NCBI RefSeq assembly: GCF_947496725.1
Contig: NZ_CANMDS010000008.1
Span: 1-54,345 of the forward strand
Direction: 5' to 3'
Length of the DNA: 54,345 nucleotides
Source of the DNA: an uncultured Dokdonia sp.
GTDB taxonomy: Bacteria; Bacteroidota; Bacteroidia; Flavobacteriales; Flavobacteriaceae
Below the pieces are notes generated by a model. The model was not told the origin of the DNA and made no database searches. It saw only the letters and a list, made by a program, of their open reading frames with translations. Of this stretch, positions 25,738-35,143 are shown piece after piece. Numbering within the stretch: the first letter of the stretch is position 1; each line of letters begins with the position of its first letter. The translations under genes were made by a program, and so were the position numbers.

Positions 25738-26463
25738 ATGAGCACATTTACAACTACCGGAAAATTATATCTCATACCTACTACTCTAGGCGATACAAGT
25801 GCTCTAGAGGTGATGCCTATCTCTGTAAAGAAAGTGGTAGAACTTATAGATACGTATATAGTAGAAAATGAAAAAACGGCACGCCGTTCTATTAAGGCTA
25901 TCTCGCCTAGCAAGTCACAGCCGTCACTCACGCTATTTCAACTCAATAAATACACAGACGTATCTGAGATACCTTCATACTTAGAGCCTTGTTTACAAGG
26001 TGAGTCTGTAGGTTTACTCTCTGAGGCTGGCGTTCCTGGGGTTGCAGATCCCGGTGCAGAAGTGGTAAAAATAGCCCATCAAAAAGGAATACAAGTAGTA
26101 CCACTAGTAGGGCCGTCTTCTATACTTATGGCAATGATGAGTAGTGGTATGAATGGACAAAACTTTGCCTTTAACGGCTACCTTCCCATTGATCAAAAAG
26201 AGCGCAAACAAGAGCTTAAAAGACTGGAACGCCTCTCATTTGAGCACAACCAGACGCAACTTTTTATAGAGACACCGTATCGTAATAATAAAATGCTAGA
26301 AGATATTTGTGCTACAGTACACCCAGATACACAAGTTTGTATAGCCTGTGATATCACCTTACCTACGGAATATATTATCACAAAAAGTGCTTCTTTCTGG
26401 AAATCTAATGCGCCAGACCTACATAAAAGACCTGCTATTTTTATAATACACAAAGGGTTTTAA
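25738..26463 (+). CDS. SAM-dependent methyltransferase, RsmI-like (tetrapyrrole methylase fold)
   Basis: 241 aa. The family pattern is GKLYLIPTTLGD at the N-terminus, LLSEAGVPGVADPGAEVV, and GPSSILMAMMSSGMNGQNFAFNGYLP. It is a shorter Bacteroidota form related to the 16S rRNA 2'-O-methyltransferase RsmI, whose target is C1402. It differs from RsmI in its opening (IPTTLGD rather than TPIGNLxD), so the substrate is uncertain. Five bases separate its stop from the convergent DUF3820 gene. Confidence 0.82.
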   Translation: MSTFTTTGKLYLIPTTLGDTSALEVMPISVKKVVELIDTYIVENEKTARRSIKAISPSKSQPSLTLFQLNKYTDVSEIPSYLEPCLQGESVGLLSEAGVPGVADPGAEVVKIAHQKGIQVVPLVGPSSILMAMMSSGMNGQNFAFNGYLPIDQKERKQELKRLERLSFEHNQTQLFIETPYRNNKMLEDICATVHPDTQVCIACDITLPTEYIITKSASFWKSNAPDLHKRPAIFIIHKGF

Positions 26464-26468
26464 TTTAG

Positions 26469-26711
26469 CTAACTCAAATTAATAGGCTTAGGGAAACCGC
26501 GCTGTATTTTACGCACCATAGGCTCTAGTCCATTAACTTTTATTTCCATCATTTCTTGTAGCAACCTACCTAGCTTCCCTTCTGGAAAGCCTTGTTGCCT
26601 AAACCATACGTAATACGACTCAGGCAGGTCTACCAGGTATTTACCCTTATATTTCCCAAAAGGCATTCTGTAATGAGCAAGCTCAATGAGGTGATCTTGT
26701 TGTGACTTCAT
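26469..26711 (-). CDS. DUF3820 family protein
   Basis: 80 aa. The core RMPFGKYKGKYLVDLPESYYVWFRQQGFP is the DUF3820 signature, a small putative nucleic-acid-associated domain related to quorum-sensing regulator-like folds. Function is not established. Its ATG overlaps the stop of the upstream amidohydrolase gene (TAATG), so the two are translationally coupled. Confidence 0.85.
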   Translation of the reverse strand: MKSQQDHLIELAHYRMPFGKYKGKYLVDLPESYYVWFRQQGFPEGKLGRLLQEMMEIKVNGLEPMVRKIQRGFPKPINLS

Positions 26712-28348
26712 TATAGCTTGTTATAAACGTTTTCGCCGTTTACGTATGTTGCACCCACTTCAAGATTAGGTATTGCATCTTCATCTACGGTCATAATATC
26801 TTGATCCATAATGATAAAGTCTGCAAACTTACCTGACTCGATACTTCCTTTTTCTGCTTCTTCAAAGTTTGAGTAGGCTGCCCATACAGTCATTCCTTTT
26901 AAGGTTTCTTCTCTAGACAATGCATTTTCCATCTGGTAGCCTCCTTCTGGATATTGTTTTAAATCTTTACGAGCCACTGCTGCATAAAATGTGTAAAAAG
27001 GTGACACCTGCTCTACCGGAAAATCTGTTCCTAAAATAACAAGCCCAGATTGTTTAAGTAAGTCTTTATAAGCATAAGCGCCTTTTATACGTTCTGCTCC
27101 TACTCTATCTTCTGCCCAGTACATATCACTTGTCGCGTGCGTAGGCTGTACAGAAGGTAAAATTTTATCACTAAAAACGTCAAAATCTTCTGTAGACACT
27201 ACTTGAGCGTGCTCTACCTTCCAGCGAGGATCTTTTTTTGAAGTAAGAACCTTATCGTATGCTCGTAGTACAACCACGTTTGCACTATCACCTATGGCGT
27301 GCGTGTTCATCTGGAAGTCTGCAGCAGCGATACGCTCTGCAAGTTCATTAATTTCATCTACTGGTGTTACCATTGCCCCAAAGTGACCCTTTTTATCACT
27401 ATATGACTCTCGCATCGCAGCACCTCTAGACCCTAAAGCACCATCACCATACACCTTTACAGAACGCACATTAAGACGATCTGTTTTAATCTTACCAGAG
27501 CTTAAGTAGTGATCTAGGTTTTCTTTATTGTTAGACAACATCGCGTAGATGCGCATTTTTAAGTCTCCCTGCTGTTGCAAGCTGTCTATAAGCTCTACTA
27601 TATCTTTATTAAGACCCGCGTCATTTACCGTAGTAAGCCCGTAAGAAAAACAAAGTTCTTGCGCCTCTAGTAATACTTGAGCATTTTCGGCTACGCTGGC
27701 TTGAGGCATTACGGCATCTACAAGCGTTTGTGGGTTATCTATAAGTACGCCAGTCACTTTACCATCTACCAGCACAATCTCTCCACCACTTACCTTTGTG
27801 GTGTTATCTATTTTTGCGAGATCAAGCGCTTTCTGATTTACAAGATATGCGTGACCATCTACACGCTCTAGTACCACTGGTGTATCTGGAAAAAGAGCAT
27901 CTAGCCTATCTTTAGTAGGAAATTCTTTTACCGCCCAGTCGTTTTGATCCCAACCTCTTCCTCGTATAACGGTTGCTTCTGGATTTGCTTTGGCAAAAGC
28001 GGTTACCTTTTCTATAACCTCATCATAACTTTCGGTACCTACGAGGTCTGCAATTTGTAGGTTTTGCCCCAGTCCATAAAAGTGACAGTGCCCGTCTATA
28101 AGACCTGGTAAAACGGTTTTACCTGTAGCGTCTATAGTTTCGGTGGCTTGATATTGTGTTGTTATATCTGCTGTGCTTCCTACGGCAATAAACTTTCCAT
28201 CTTTTACGGCAAAGGATTCCGCTTTCGCGAAAGCGTCATTAACCGTATACACATTTGCATTTGTGACAATAAGGTCTGCCTCCTGCTTGTTATCGCAAGA
28301 AATGAAAAGACTAAGAACTGATAAAGAAAATAAAAGTTTACGCATCAA
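26711..28348 (-). CDS. Amidohydrolase lipoprotein, YtcJ-like
   Basis: 545 aa. A lipoprotein signal ends at Cys18 (LFISC), so this hydrolase is exported and membrane-anchored. The metal-dependent hydrolase superfamily pattern is clear: DGHCHFYG (His87, His89), NTHAIGDSAN, KVEHAQVVS and LGTDFPVEQ, with the beta-sandwich pieces LIVTNANVYTVN and ADFIIMD at the ends. It resembles YtcJ (amidohydrolase 3); the substrate is unknown. A palindrome copy encodes A39-A43 (AFAKA) in the N-terminal beta-sandwich. Confidence 0.9.
   Translation of the reverse strand: MMRKLLFSLSVLSLFISCDNKQEADLIVTNANVYTVNDAFAKAESFAVKDGKFIAVGSTADITTQYQATETIDATGKTVLPGLIDGHCHFYGLGQNLQIADLVGTESYDEVIEKVTAFAKANPEATVIRGRGWDQNDWAVKEFPTKDRLDALFPDTPVVLERVDGHAYLVNQKALDLAKIDNTTKVSGGEIVLVDGKVTGVLIDNPQTLVDAVMPQASVAENAQVLLEAQELCFSYGLTTVNDAGLNKDIVELIDSLQQQGDLKMRIYAMLSNNKENLDHYLSSGKIKTDRLNVRSVKVYGDGALGSRGAAMRESYSDKKGHFGAMVTPVDEINELAERIAAADFQMNTHAIGDSANVVVLRAYDKVLTSKKDPRWKVEHAQVVSTEDFDVFSDKILPSVQPTHATSDMYWAEDRVGAERIKGAYAYKDLLKQSGLVILGTDFPVEQVSPFYTFYAAVARKDLKQYPEGGYQMENALSREETLKGMTVWAAYSNFEEAEKGSIESGKFADFIIMDQDIMTVDEDAIPNLEVGATYVNGENVYNKL
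28220..28235. repeat. Dispersed palindrome, copy 11 (coding, AFAKA frame)
   Basis: CGCTTTCGCGAAAGCG inside the amidohydrolase gene, encoding AFAKAE. Confidence 0.95.
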
Positions 28349-28393
28349 AATATGGTTTAAAGCATAAAAATACGAAAGAGAAGTTATAAGTGA

Positions 28394-28948
28394 TTACCTA
28401 AGATTATTAATTTGTAAATCTACTTGAGCATCTTGAGGAAACCTATAATTAGAGTGTAGTTGTACGTCTATATCATAGGTGATACCATATAAAGCAAGCA
28501 CGGCATCTACCCGATCTTTTTTAAGTTTTGCCTCTCGAGATTTTAGTACGTACATATTGTACATCCCTATTGCTTGTGATATAATCTTAAGGGCAATTCC
28601 AAAAATTATAAATGGTATTAAGTATATTCTTAAACTATAAGAGCTTGATGAATGAAATGAATTATTAAGATCATTTATGTAAACTATAGAATAAGCAGCC
28701 AAACAAGTGACTCCCACACCTAGCAAGCCAAATATTATAGTATAGCTGTAGTTCCACCATTTATCTTTTATAGCGTGCTCATAAACAACGTTTACTTCTC
28801 TAAGTTGGTTCTTAAATTTTGTAGAAAACAGTTTTTTTGAGCAGGTACGATTAAAGGCTGGTTTTTGCTTTGTAAGATTGCAAATAGAACCTTCTTTTAG
28901 GTTTTTACGCTGGTGGTTACAGAGCTCGCAGTGCCAAGTGTTATTCAA
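28394..28948 (-). CDS. Zinc-ribbon-like membrane protein of unknown function
   Basis: 184 aa, not recognised. The N-terminus has a CxxC (WHCELCNHQ) and two more Cys (SICNLT, RTCSKK), suggesting a small metal-binding ribbon in residues 4-38. Two hydrophobic helices follow (about 66-92 and 105-128) separated by a polar loop rich in Ser, then a Lys-rich stretch (SREAKLKKDRVDAV) and a polar tail. A membrane protein with both ends in the cytoplasm is likely. No named family can be assigned. Confidence 0.65.
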   Translation of the reverse strand: MNNTWHCELCNHQRKNLKEGSICNLTKQKPAFNRTCSKKLFSTKFKNQLREVNVVYEHAIKDKWWNYSYTIIFGLLGVGVTCLAAYSIVYINDLNNSFHSSSSYSLRIYLIPFIIFGIALKIISQAIGMYNMYVLKSREAKLKKDRVDAVLALYGITYDIDVQLHSNYRFPQDAQVDLQINNLR

Positions 28949-28951
28949 AAG

Positions 28952-28988
28952 AAAAAAGGTTTTGCACTAATGTACAAAACCTCTTGTT
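28952..28988 (-). terminator. Terminator after the lipoprotein pair
   Basis: AGGTTTTG pairs with CAAAACCT around a short loop. On the minus strand it is followed by TTTTTTC, as expected downstream of the 29008 gene. Confidence 0.8.
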
Positions 28989-29007
28989 TTTTAGTTTCGA
29001 TTTTTTT

Positions 29008-29448
29008 CTAAAAATCTATGCGCAACCTCAACTCTGGTAATTGTGTTATGGTAATATCCCCACCTGTAGAATTAATGTTACTTATGCTATAATCTGGGCA
29101 ACACCCTGAAGATTCTTGTGTTTGTACTGTTGCATTTATTGTCACATCAAAAACACCTTCTTGAACGATGGTAGCCACCTCTGGAAAAACATATATGACA
29201 AGCTCTCCATTTTGAAAAACGTAACCTTGGTTATATAAAAGCTCTAAGTCATTTTGTACGGTTACAGCAAATCCCTCTGGAGCTTCTCCATCTGTATCTG
29301 TGTATAATTGCTCTCCAGTTTCGGCATCAAAAAAGGTTATTACCATCGCTGGGCCTGGCGCACAGAGTACGTTTGCACAATCTAGATCATCTGAGTCGCA
29401 AGTAACTAGTGACAAACTTAATATGATAAGAACAAGTAGCTTTTTCAT
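29008..29448 (-). CDS. Cys-containing lipoprotein, paralogue B
   Basis: 146 aa. Lipoprotein signal with Cys17 (SLVTC). The mature part begins DSDDLDCANVLCAPGPAM and contains FFDAETGEQL and a later Cys pair (SGCCPDY). It shares the order of these features with the gene just upstream at 29460 (CxxxxC near the N-terminus, F-x-D-x-E-T, then CC), so the two look like a tandem duplication. Likely a beta-rich surface or periplasmic protein; function unknown. Terminator follows. Confidence 0.75.
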   Translation of the reverse strand: MKKLLVLIILSLSLVTCDSDDLDCANVLCAPGPAMVITFFDAETGEQLYTDTDGEAPEGFAVTVQNDLELLYNQGYVFQNGELVIYVFPEVATIVQEGVFDVTINATVQTQESSGCCPDYSISNINSTGGDITITQLPELRLRIDF

Positions 29449-29459
29449 ACCTAAGTGTT

Positions 29460-29930
29460 TTATAAGAATATTTTATATATGAGATCTCCATCACTATCAT
29501 CTACGCTAGTCACATTTGTAAATGATACGTCTGTATAGTTATTTACATTACAACATTCTCCCTCTATAAATGTCACATCAAATGATAAGGTAGTCTCAAA
29601 GCCATCTGGCACGGCTATACGAAGCATCACATTGTTACGACTTTCAAAAAAAGTATTAAGCGCTATTTGTGCAGTTTCAAACTCTTGAGAGGTACCTGTA
29701 AAGAATACAAAATCCTCATTAGTTTCTAGATCTGTTATAACTACATCTTCAAGATTATAAGTGCCGTTAAAAAACACATCTTCTTCTGTCTCACTATCTA
29801 AAAATTGTAATAGTAAATTACCAGAGGCACAATCTACAAGACTACAATCTGAAAGACTAGCAGAATCTAAATCAGAACTGCAAGAAACAGTAGCTATAAA
29901 CAAGGCAACAATGCCTAACATTCTTTTCAT
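29460..29930 (-). CDS. Cys-containing lipoprotein, paralogue A
   Basis: 156 aa. Lipoprotein signal with Cys17 (ATVSC). The mature part has DCSLVDCASGNLLLQFLDSETEEDV near its start and GECCNVNNY near its end, matching the layout of the downstream paralogue at 29008. The four mature Cys could form two disulfides in the periplasm. Eleven bases separate the two genes, so they are one transcript. No family recognised. Confidence 0.75.
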   Translation of the reverse strand: MKRMLGIVALFIATVSCSSDLDSASLSDCSLVDCASGNLLLQFLDSETEEDVFFNGTYNLEDVVITDLETNEDFVFFTGTSQEFETAQIALNTFFESRNNVMLRIAVPDGFETTLSFDVTFIEGECCNVNNYTDVSFTNVTSVDDSDGDLIYKIFL

Positions 29931-29997
29931 TATATAGGGTTTACATAAAGGATGCAGGTACTAGAGAAAGGTTGCTTTGTGATGGGTGTTATTTTTA

Positions 29998-31776
29998 CTA
30001 AAAATCAAACTTATAAGTAGCACCTACCATACCTTGAAGTCCTTGCACTTCATAATTAAGCCACTTCTGGTAGTTACTATCTAGTATGTTATTAACTCTA
30101 GCAAAGGCAGATAGACGATTATTAAAGCGATAACCTACGTGCGCATTTGCATCAAAATAGCTTTCTAATGTTTCTATAGAGCTAGGCGTTAATATATCTA
30201 CCGGGTCTTGACTAAATACAAGATCCTGACGCTCTCCTGTAAAAAATAAGTTTACTCCAGCAAACCATTGCTCTGTAATCTGATAATCTGCAAATAATGA
30301 GGCTTGTAGGTCTGGAAGGTTCCAAGCCTCTGCTTCTATATCTGTAGTATATGAGTTAAACTGCCCGTTGAGCTTCATTTTAAAATTTGCATTTACATCA
30401 AAGTTAAGCTCTGCAAAAACACCTAATGTATTAACATCATCATAGACGATACCAAAAGAGTTTCCATTCTCATAGCCATTTTGCCCAAAGTTGTTACCAC
30501 TCTGCGAGTAAGGGTTATGCTGGTATAGCGCCTTCCCACTCTCTGATGCGTAGCTAGCACGTAAGTTATAACTTAGGGCTTCAGAGAGTTTTCCTTTCAT
30601 ACCTAAAAATCCATCATACTGCTTATTTGTAGGGGCTACTATAAGTGTAGGTGATATAAAAGGGTTTTCTTGAGCAAAGTCGTGGTAGTTATTCTGTATA
30701 AGACCTCCTTCAAGTCCTCCATAAGCAATAAAGTAATCGCCCGCTACTCTATAAGATGCAGCGATTTTTGGGTAAATAAAGAAGTCTGTCTCACTATTTT
30801 CTGTATCAAGAGATACAACACCTTCTACCCCTAGCTTTACCTCTAGGTCATCTCTTAGAATTACTAGACTTGGGTTAATACCTGCGTTTAAAAAGCTATA
30901 GTTAATCTCTGTCCCTGTGGTACCAAAGCTATTTGCAAAAGAACCACTCAGGTAATCTACAGACAGTTTTGTTGTAATTAACTCACCTGCTATAGGAAAC
31001 TCAACCGTAGGTGCTACCACTGCTCTAAGCTCTGTACTCTCTAGGTCATCACCAAAATAACGCACCATTCCCGTAGCCTCCTTAAAGAAAGAATCTTTAA
31101 GACTTATAGAACCATTAAGACCAGCTGTGAGATATGAATGTGTTACATCAAAATCTTCTGTAAATAAAGGACCATCTGCTGGGCCTTGTAATTCCTTAAG
31201 CTCCTCCGGTATACCATACCAGTTATACACTTGATGCTTAGCATCTAGATCTGCACGCCAAGTAAGATCACGCTCTCTTGCTCCATAATTGAGATTGAGA
31301 CGACTATCGTAAAAGAAATCGTCTACCACAGTACCATCTATGCCTCCTTGTGAAGAGTTATGATTTAAAAATACTCCAAAATCTTCTGTACGGCTTATTT
31401 GAAAATTGCTGTAAAACTCTGCTAGTACAGATGTAAAACTTCCAAAACCTAAGGTTGCGTAGTTATCATATAACTTTTCTTTTTTTGCTTTTTTTACAAC
31501 AGCCGCCTTACCTTTTGCTGGTGTAAACGTACTCGCTACAGGTACAGAAAAGATACTGTAAGTCACTTTTTTCTTTGCTGTAGTAATAGAGTCGTTAAGC
31601 TGCGGCGTAGCCTTTACCTTAAAAGCGTCGCGTATGGTAGGCGTGTATGCCTTTACCACATTTACCACTTCTGTACCTATAGTAGACTCTTCTTCTTGAG
31701 CATAACTTACTTGCACAGCTAGAAGTGCTATCACAGCAACTATAAGTTTATATGATGTATGAAATGAACTATTCAT
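29998..31776 (-). CDS. TonB-dependent receptor-like outer membrane beta-barrel without plug
   Basis: 592 aa. Signal peptide (ending SYA before QEEE), then a 70-residue Lys-rich periplasmic region, then a long beta-barrel of alternating strands ending in the aromatic residue (VGATYKFDF). Barrel strands such as YRFNNRLSAFARVNNILDSNYQKW are those of TonB-dependent receptors, but neither a plug domain nor a carboxypeptidase-like extension is visible. It follows the TPR gene by 64 bp on the same strand, so the two products probably act together at the outer membrane. Substrate unknown. Confidence 0.78.
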   Translation of the reverse strand: MNSSFHTSYKLIVAVIALLAVQVSYAQEEESTIGTEVVNVVKAYTPTIRDAFKVKATPQLNDSITTAKKKVTYSIFSVPVASTFTPAKGKAAVVKKAKKEKLYDNYATLGFGSFTSVLAEFYSNFQISRTEDFGVFLNHNSSQGGIDGTVVDDFFYDSRLNLNYGARERDLTWRADLDAKHQVYNWYGIPEELKELQGPADGPLFTEDFDVTHSYLTAGLNGSISLKDSFFKEATGMVRYFGDDLESTELRAVVAPTVEFPIAGELITTKLSVDYLSGSFANSFGTTGTEINYSFLNAGINPSLVILRDDLEVKLGVEGVVSLDTENSETDFFIYPKIAASYRVAGDYFIAYGGLEGGLIQNNYHDFAQENPFISPTLIVAPTNKQYDGFLGMKGKLSEALSYNLRASYASESGKALYQHNPYSQSGNNFGQNGYENGNSFGIVYDDVNTLGVFAELNFDVNANFKMKLNGQFNSYTTDIEAEAWNLPDLQASLFADYQITEQWFAGVNLFFTGERQDLVFSQDPVDILTPSSIETLESYFDANAHVGYRFNNRLSAFARVNNILDSNYQKWLNYEVQGLQGMVGATYKFDF

Positions 31777-31840
31777 AAAATGTGTTTTATTTTTTACGTT
31801 GTTAGACTAACGTGTTTAAATATATATTGTACTACTACTA

Positions 31841-34800
31841 TTATCCTTTCTCTACCGAAGCATTTGTTCTTGCCTCTGCCTCTTTTATAATAGCAAGTTG
31901 CGTTTGTGCTTCTTCTACCGTTTCTGGATAATCTGCAAAGTTTGTGATTACACTCTCAAGTATATAAGTAGCTTGATAAGCATCACCTAGCGCATAAAAG
32001 TTTTTTGCCATAAGAACAAGACCCTTTGCTCCATACTCTTTGTAACCACTATAATCTTTTGCTAGTTTTTGAACAGCAACGTTAGACGCTTCATAGCTTG
32101 TTGCTTTATTTTTAAAATAAGCATCATAATACAAAGCCTCTGCCGCTAGAGAACCTGTTGCAATTTTTTGCACCTCTGCATAGGCTGTTTTTGCTCTTAC
32201 CTCATCTCCTGTTTTTATAGAAGAACGTGCAATAATAATTTGAGCATCACTTTTTACAGTGTTGTCTATTTTTGAGTTTGCTAGCACTTTTGAAGCATAG
32301 ATTACCGCTTGATTATAATCATCGCCCTCATAGTATGATTTCATAAGGTTAGATTGTGCAAAAATGATGTTTTGTGGGAAGTCTGCTTCTCTTTCTAGTC
32401 TTTGTAATACTGGGATGGCTTCTACATAATTTTCGGCAGTAAGGTATACTTGTCCCAGTCTTGCCAGTGCCTGCTCTGTAAACTCGCTACGCTCTTTGTC
32501 TATTACAAACTTGTAGTGTGGTATGGTTTGTTGGTATTCCGCTTTCGCGAAAGCGATCTGACCTACATAAAAATGAGCTTGTAACGCGTGCTGACCATTA
32601 GGATAATTAGTAAGGTACTCCTCAAAGAGTCGTGATGCCTGGTTTATATTATTTTCTACATACTGCTTCTCTGCAGAGGCATATGCAGCATCATCTAGCT
32701 CTGCATCTTCAACATCTATAAAATCTAGCGTGCTTACCCACTGGCCGTACTCATCTACACGACCTAGGTCTATATAAATAAGCTTTGCAGTAGTCACTGC
32801 TTGTAGTGCTTCTGGCGTACCAGGATAATCTGCCGCAACGCCACGTAGTATACGCAACGCCTCATCTGAGTTATTGTTATTATCAAGAATAAGTGCTTTT
32901 TTGAGCAGTGCTTTTGACACGTATGAGCTTCCCGGTAGATCCCTTACAAGTTTATCATAAGCCGCAATGGCCTGGTCATTATTATTTTGTGAGACATACA
33001 TATTACCTAGCTCGTATAAAGCGTCATCACGATAGGTAGATCTCGGGAACTTAGTTGCAAAACTTTTAAGACCCGCTATCTTGTCACTATTCTTTTTTAT
33101 AAAACCGTAGCTCATAGACTTTTGAAAAGTCGCATAATCTTGATCTGTCTCATTAAGTGCAATCGCACTATTATATGCCTCTAGCGCTGGCCAGTACTTA
33201 CTGCTTATAAAGCGACTATCTCCCAGACGAAGAAAGGCGTCATTAAGTCGTGCTCTATCTTGTACATTTCCTTTTGTATAATTTTCAAAATAGCTGGCTG
33301 CTTGCTCATAATTTTTATCAGAAAAATATGCGTAGGCCAGGTTGTAGTTTATATCACCATATTCTGGAGTACTGGCAGCATTACTGCTTCCCAAAAACTG
33401 TTTGTACCCTATGATGGCTTCCTTAAAATCATTTGCAATATAATCGCTCTCTGCTTTCCAGTAGGTTGCTCTTGTAACGTATAATGGATCTTGTGGTTCT
33501 TTAAGCGACTTTGTAAAGGCTGCGCTAGCCTCTGGAAATTTTCCTTCGTTATATAAATCAAGCCCATATAAGAAGGCTACCTTCTGGTAAGCTTTCTTGT
33601 TATCAAAGCTGTTATTGCTCTCAAGCAATTGCATTGCCTCCTTATAGTTTTTTGAGGTGATGTAAGAATCTATAAGTAATGACTCTAGCTCGCTTTTTGC
33701 TGGAGATTTTGGGTACGCCTCCATATAATCTGCTATAACAGTAGGTGTAGGCTTATATGCATTACCTATCTCATAGCTAAGCTTTGCATAATTGAGACCA
33801 CTGTCTTCTTTTATAGTCTCATTATAGTCCATCTCACTCGCATTTTTAAATGCGTTAAGTGCCTCTTGTTTTTTATCAAGCTTTATGTACGATTGTGCAA
33901 GGTGATAGTAAGCATTTTGTGCAACGCTGTTATTACCGTCTATAATTTTATTAAACTCATTTACAGCGCTCGCATAATCTCCTTGCCTGTAATAAGCATA
34001 TCCTAGCTGGTAGTAATCTGTATTATTCCACTTCCCGCGTTTACCTTTATACTCTTTAAGATATGGTAATGCCTCGCTGTATTTATTCTGGTTAAAGTAA
34101 CTCTCACCTATTATTTTGTTAAGCTCAGACTTCTCTTTTGGGTTTGCATTTGCGAGCTGAGATTTACCTTCTGAGATGGCTTGGTCAAATTTTCCTAGTT
34201 TAAAATTGAGGTCTGCTTTAAAATAGGCAAGGTCTTCATTATATGCACCACCACTCTCTGCTTCTACCTCATCAAAAAGTTCATTTGCCTGCTCATAGTC
34301 ATCCCCCTCATATGCCATAAAACCGATATAATACTTAGCCTGTGCCCCGTATTTTTGAGAATCGCGCACACGATTTAAGTATTTTTTTGCTTCGTCAAAA
34401 CGCTTACTCTTAAAATAAGCATACCCATTATTAAAGTAAAAAGTCTCCTTCTCTCCCTCTGTGAGCGTTGCCTCATCTACACGATCATACCATTTACGTG
34501 CATAAGCAAATTTGCCATTTTCAAAATAATACTGCGCTACGTCTAGAAAAGCACTATTGCGTTTTGTACTTGTAGGGTACTCTGTCACAAAAGCAAGCAT
34601 CAAATTATCTGCTCCTTGCTGGTTAAGTCTCACAGCGGCATTTGCAATATAATAAGCACAGTCACCTTGTACTGTTGTATCATCAGTTTGTGCTTTTACT
34701 TCTTCAAAAAGTGTTTGAGATGCTAGGTACTGCTTGCTATTGTATAACGACAGTGCTTTATTAAACTGAGCGAGGTCATTTGTATAAATTGCAGATTGTT

Positions 34801-34861
34801 GCCCTACCGCAATACTGGTGTATAAAAATAATGCAACAAGTACGTACTTGATTTTGTGCAT
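31841..34861 (-). CDS. Large periplasmic tetratricopeptide repeat protein
   Basis: 1006 aa from ATG 34861. A signal peptide (MHKIKYVLVALFLYTSIAVG) is followed by some twenty TPR units across the whole length (for example YYQLGYAYYRQGDYASAVNEF and DALYELGNMYVSQNNNDQAI). Such solenoids bind partner proteins in the periplasm or at the outer membrane. An in-frame ATG at 34945 is rejected: it adds a non-signal segment and includes the intergenic palindrome. A coding palindrome copy encodes AFAKAEYQ at 32540. An inverted repeat overlaps its promoter. Likely operon with the barrel gene. Confidence 0.88.
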   Translation of the reverse strand: MHKIKYVLVALFLYTSIAVGQQSAIYTNDLAQFNKALSLYNSKQYLASQTLFEEVKAQTDDTTVQGDCAYYIANAAVRLNQQGADNLMLAFVTEYPTSTKRNSAFLDVAQYYFENGKFAYARKWYDRVDEATLTEGEKETFYFNNGYAYFKSKRFDEAKKYLNRVRDSQKYGAQAKYYIGFMAYEGDDYEQANELFDEVEAESGGAYNEDLAYFKADLNFKLGKFDQAISEGKSQLANANPKEKSELNKIIGESYFNQNKYSEALPYLKEYKGKRGKWNNTDYYQLGYAYYRQGDYASAVNEFNKIIDGNNSVAQNAYYHLAQSYIKLDKKQEALNAFKNASEMDYNETIKEDSGLNYAKLSYEIGNAYKPTPTVIADYMEAYPKSPAKSELESLLIDSYITSKNYKEAMQLLESNNSFDNKKAYQKVAFLYGLDLYNEGKFPEASAAFTKSLKEPQDPLYVTRATYWKAESDYIANDFKEAIIGYKQFLGSSNAASTPEYGDINYNLAYAYFSDKNYEQAASYFENYTKGNVQDRARLNDAFLRLGDSRFISSKYWPALEAYNSAIALNETDQDYATFQKSMSYGFIKKNSDKIAGLKSFATKFPRSTYRDDALYELGNMYVSQNNNDQAIAAYDKLVRDLPGSSYVSKALLKKALILDNNNNSDEALRILRGVAADYPGTPEALQAVTTAKLIYIDLGRVDEYGQWVSTLDFIDVEDAELDDAAYASAEKQYVENNINQASRLFEEYLTNYPNGQHALQAHFYVGQIAFAKAEYQQTIPHYKFVIDKERSEFTEQALARLGQVYLTAENYVEAIPVLQRLEREADFPQNIIFAQSNLMKSYYEGDDYNQAVIYASKVLANSKIDNTVKSDAQIIIARSSIKTGDEVRAKTAYAEVQKIATGSLAAEALYYDAYFKNKATSYEASNVAVQKLAKDYSGYKEYGAKGLVLMAKNFYALGDAYQATYILESVITNFADYPETVEEAQTQLAIIKEAEARTNASVEKG
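32540..32555. repeat. Dispersed palindrome, copy 12 (coding, AFAKA frame)
   Basis: CGCTTTCGCGAAAGCG inside the TPR gene, encoding AFAKAE within a TPR helix (QIAFAKAEYQ). Confidence 0.95.
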
Positions 34862-34898
34862 AGTTATGAGTTGTTTTATTGATGTTATGTGGGAAGAA

Positions 34899-34920
34899 TT
34901 ACGCTTTCGCGAAAGCGTAA
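34899..34920. repeat. Dispersed palindrome, copy 13 (longest perfect copy)
   Basis: A perfect 22-base palindrome: the 20-base unit with one more T on the left and A on the right. It lies in the leader of the TPR gene between promoter and start codon. Confidence 0.95.
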
Positions 34921-34942
34921 AAACGCCCTTTTCTAGCCTGTT

Positions 34943-34971
34943 CAAAGTTATCTTTCTTACAGTAAGATAAC
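34943..34971 (-). promoter_or_regulatory. TPR-operon -7 element overlapped by an inverted repeat
   Basis: Minus strand TAACTTTG (34943-34950) fits TAnnTTTG. The inverted repeat GTTATCTT...AAGATAAC (34947-34971) covers it and the spacer, the position expected of a repressor operator. There is no TTG at -33. Confidence 0.4.
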
Positions 34972-35143
34972 GACCTAAATCTTTGTTAATTATGTGAAGT
35001 TGTAAAAAGGGTTTTTAACAATCTTGTTTAATAGCTCAAAATAGCGCTGAGCATCATATAACTGAGATACTTAAAGAAATTTTTAGAAGGTCATAAAACA
35101 CTTTCATCTAAATTCCGTTACTTTGAAACTCAGACCAAAACTT

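Noticed and set aside
34862-34945. N-terminal extension of the TPR protein
   Set aside because: Includes the intergenic palindrome and destroys the signal peptide; ATG 34861 is preferred.
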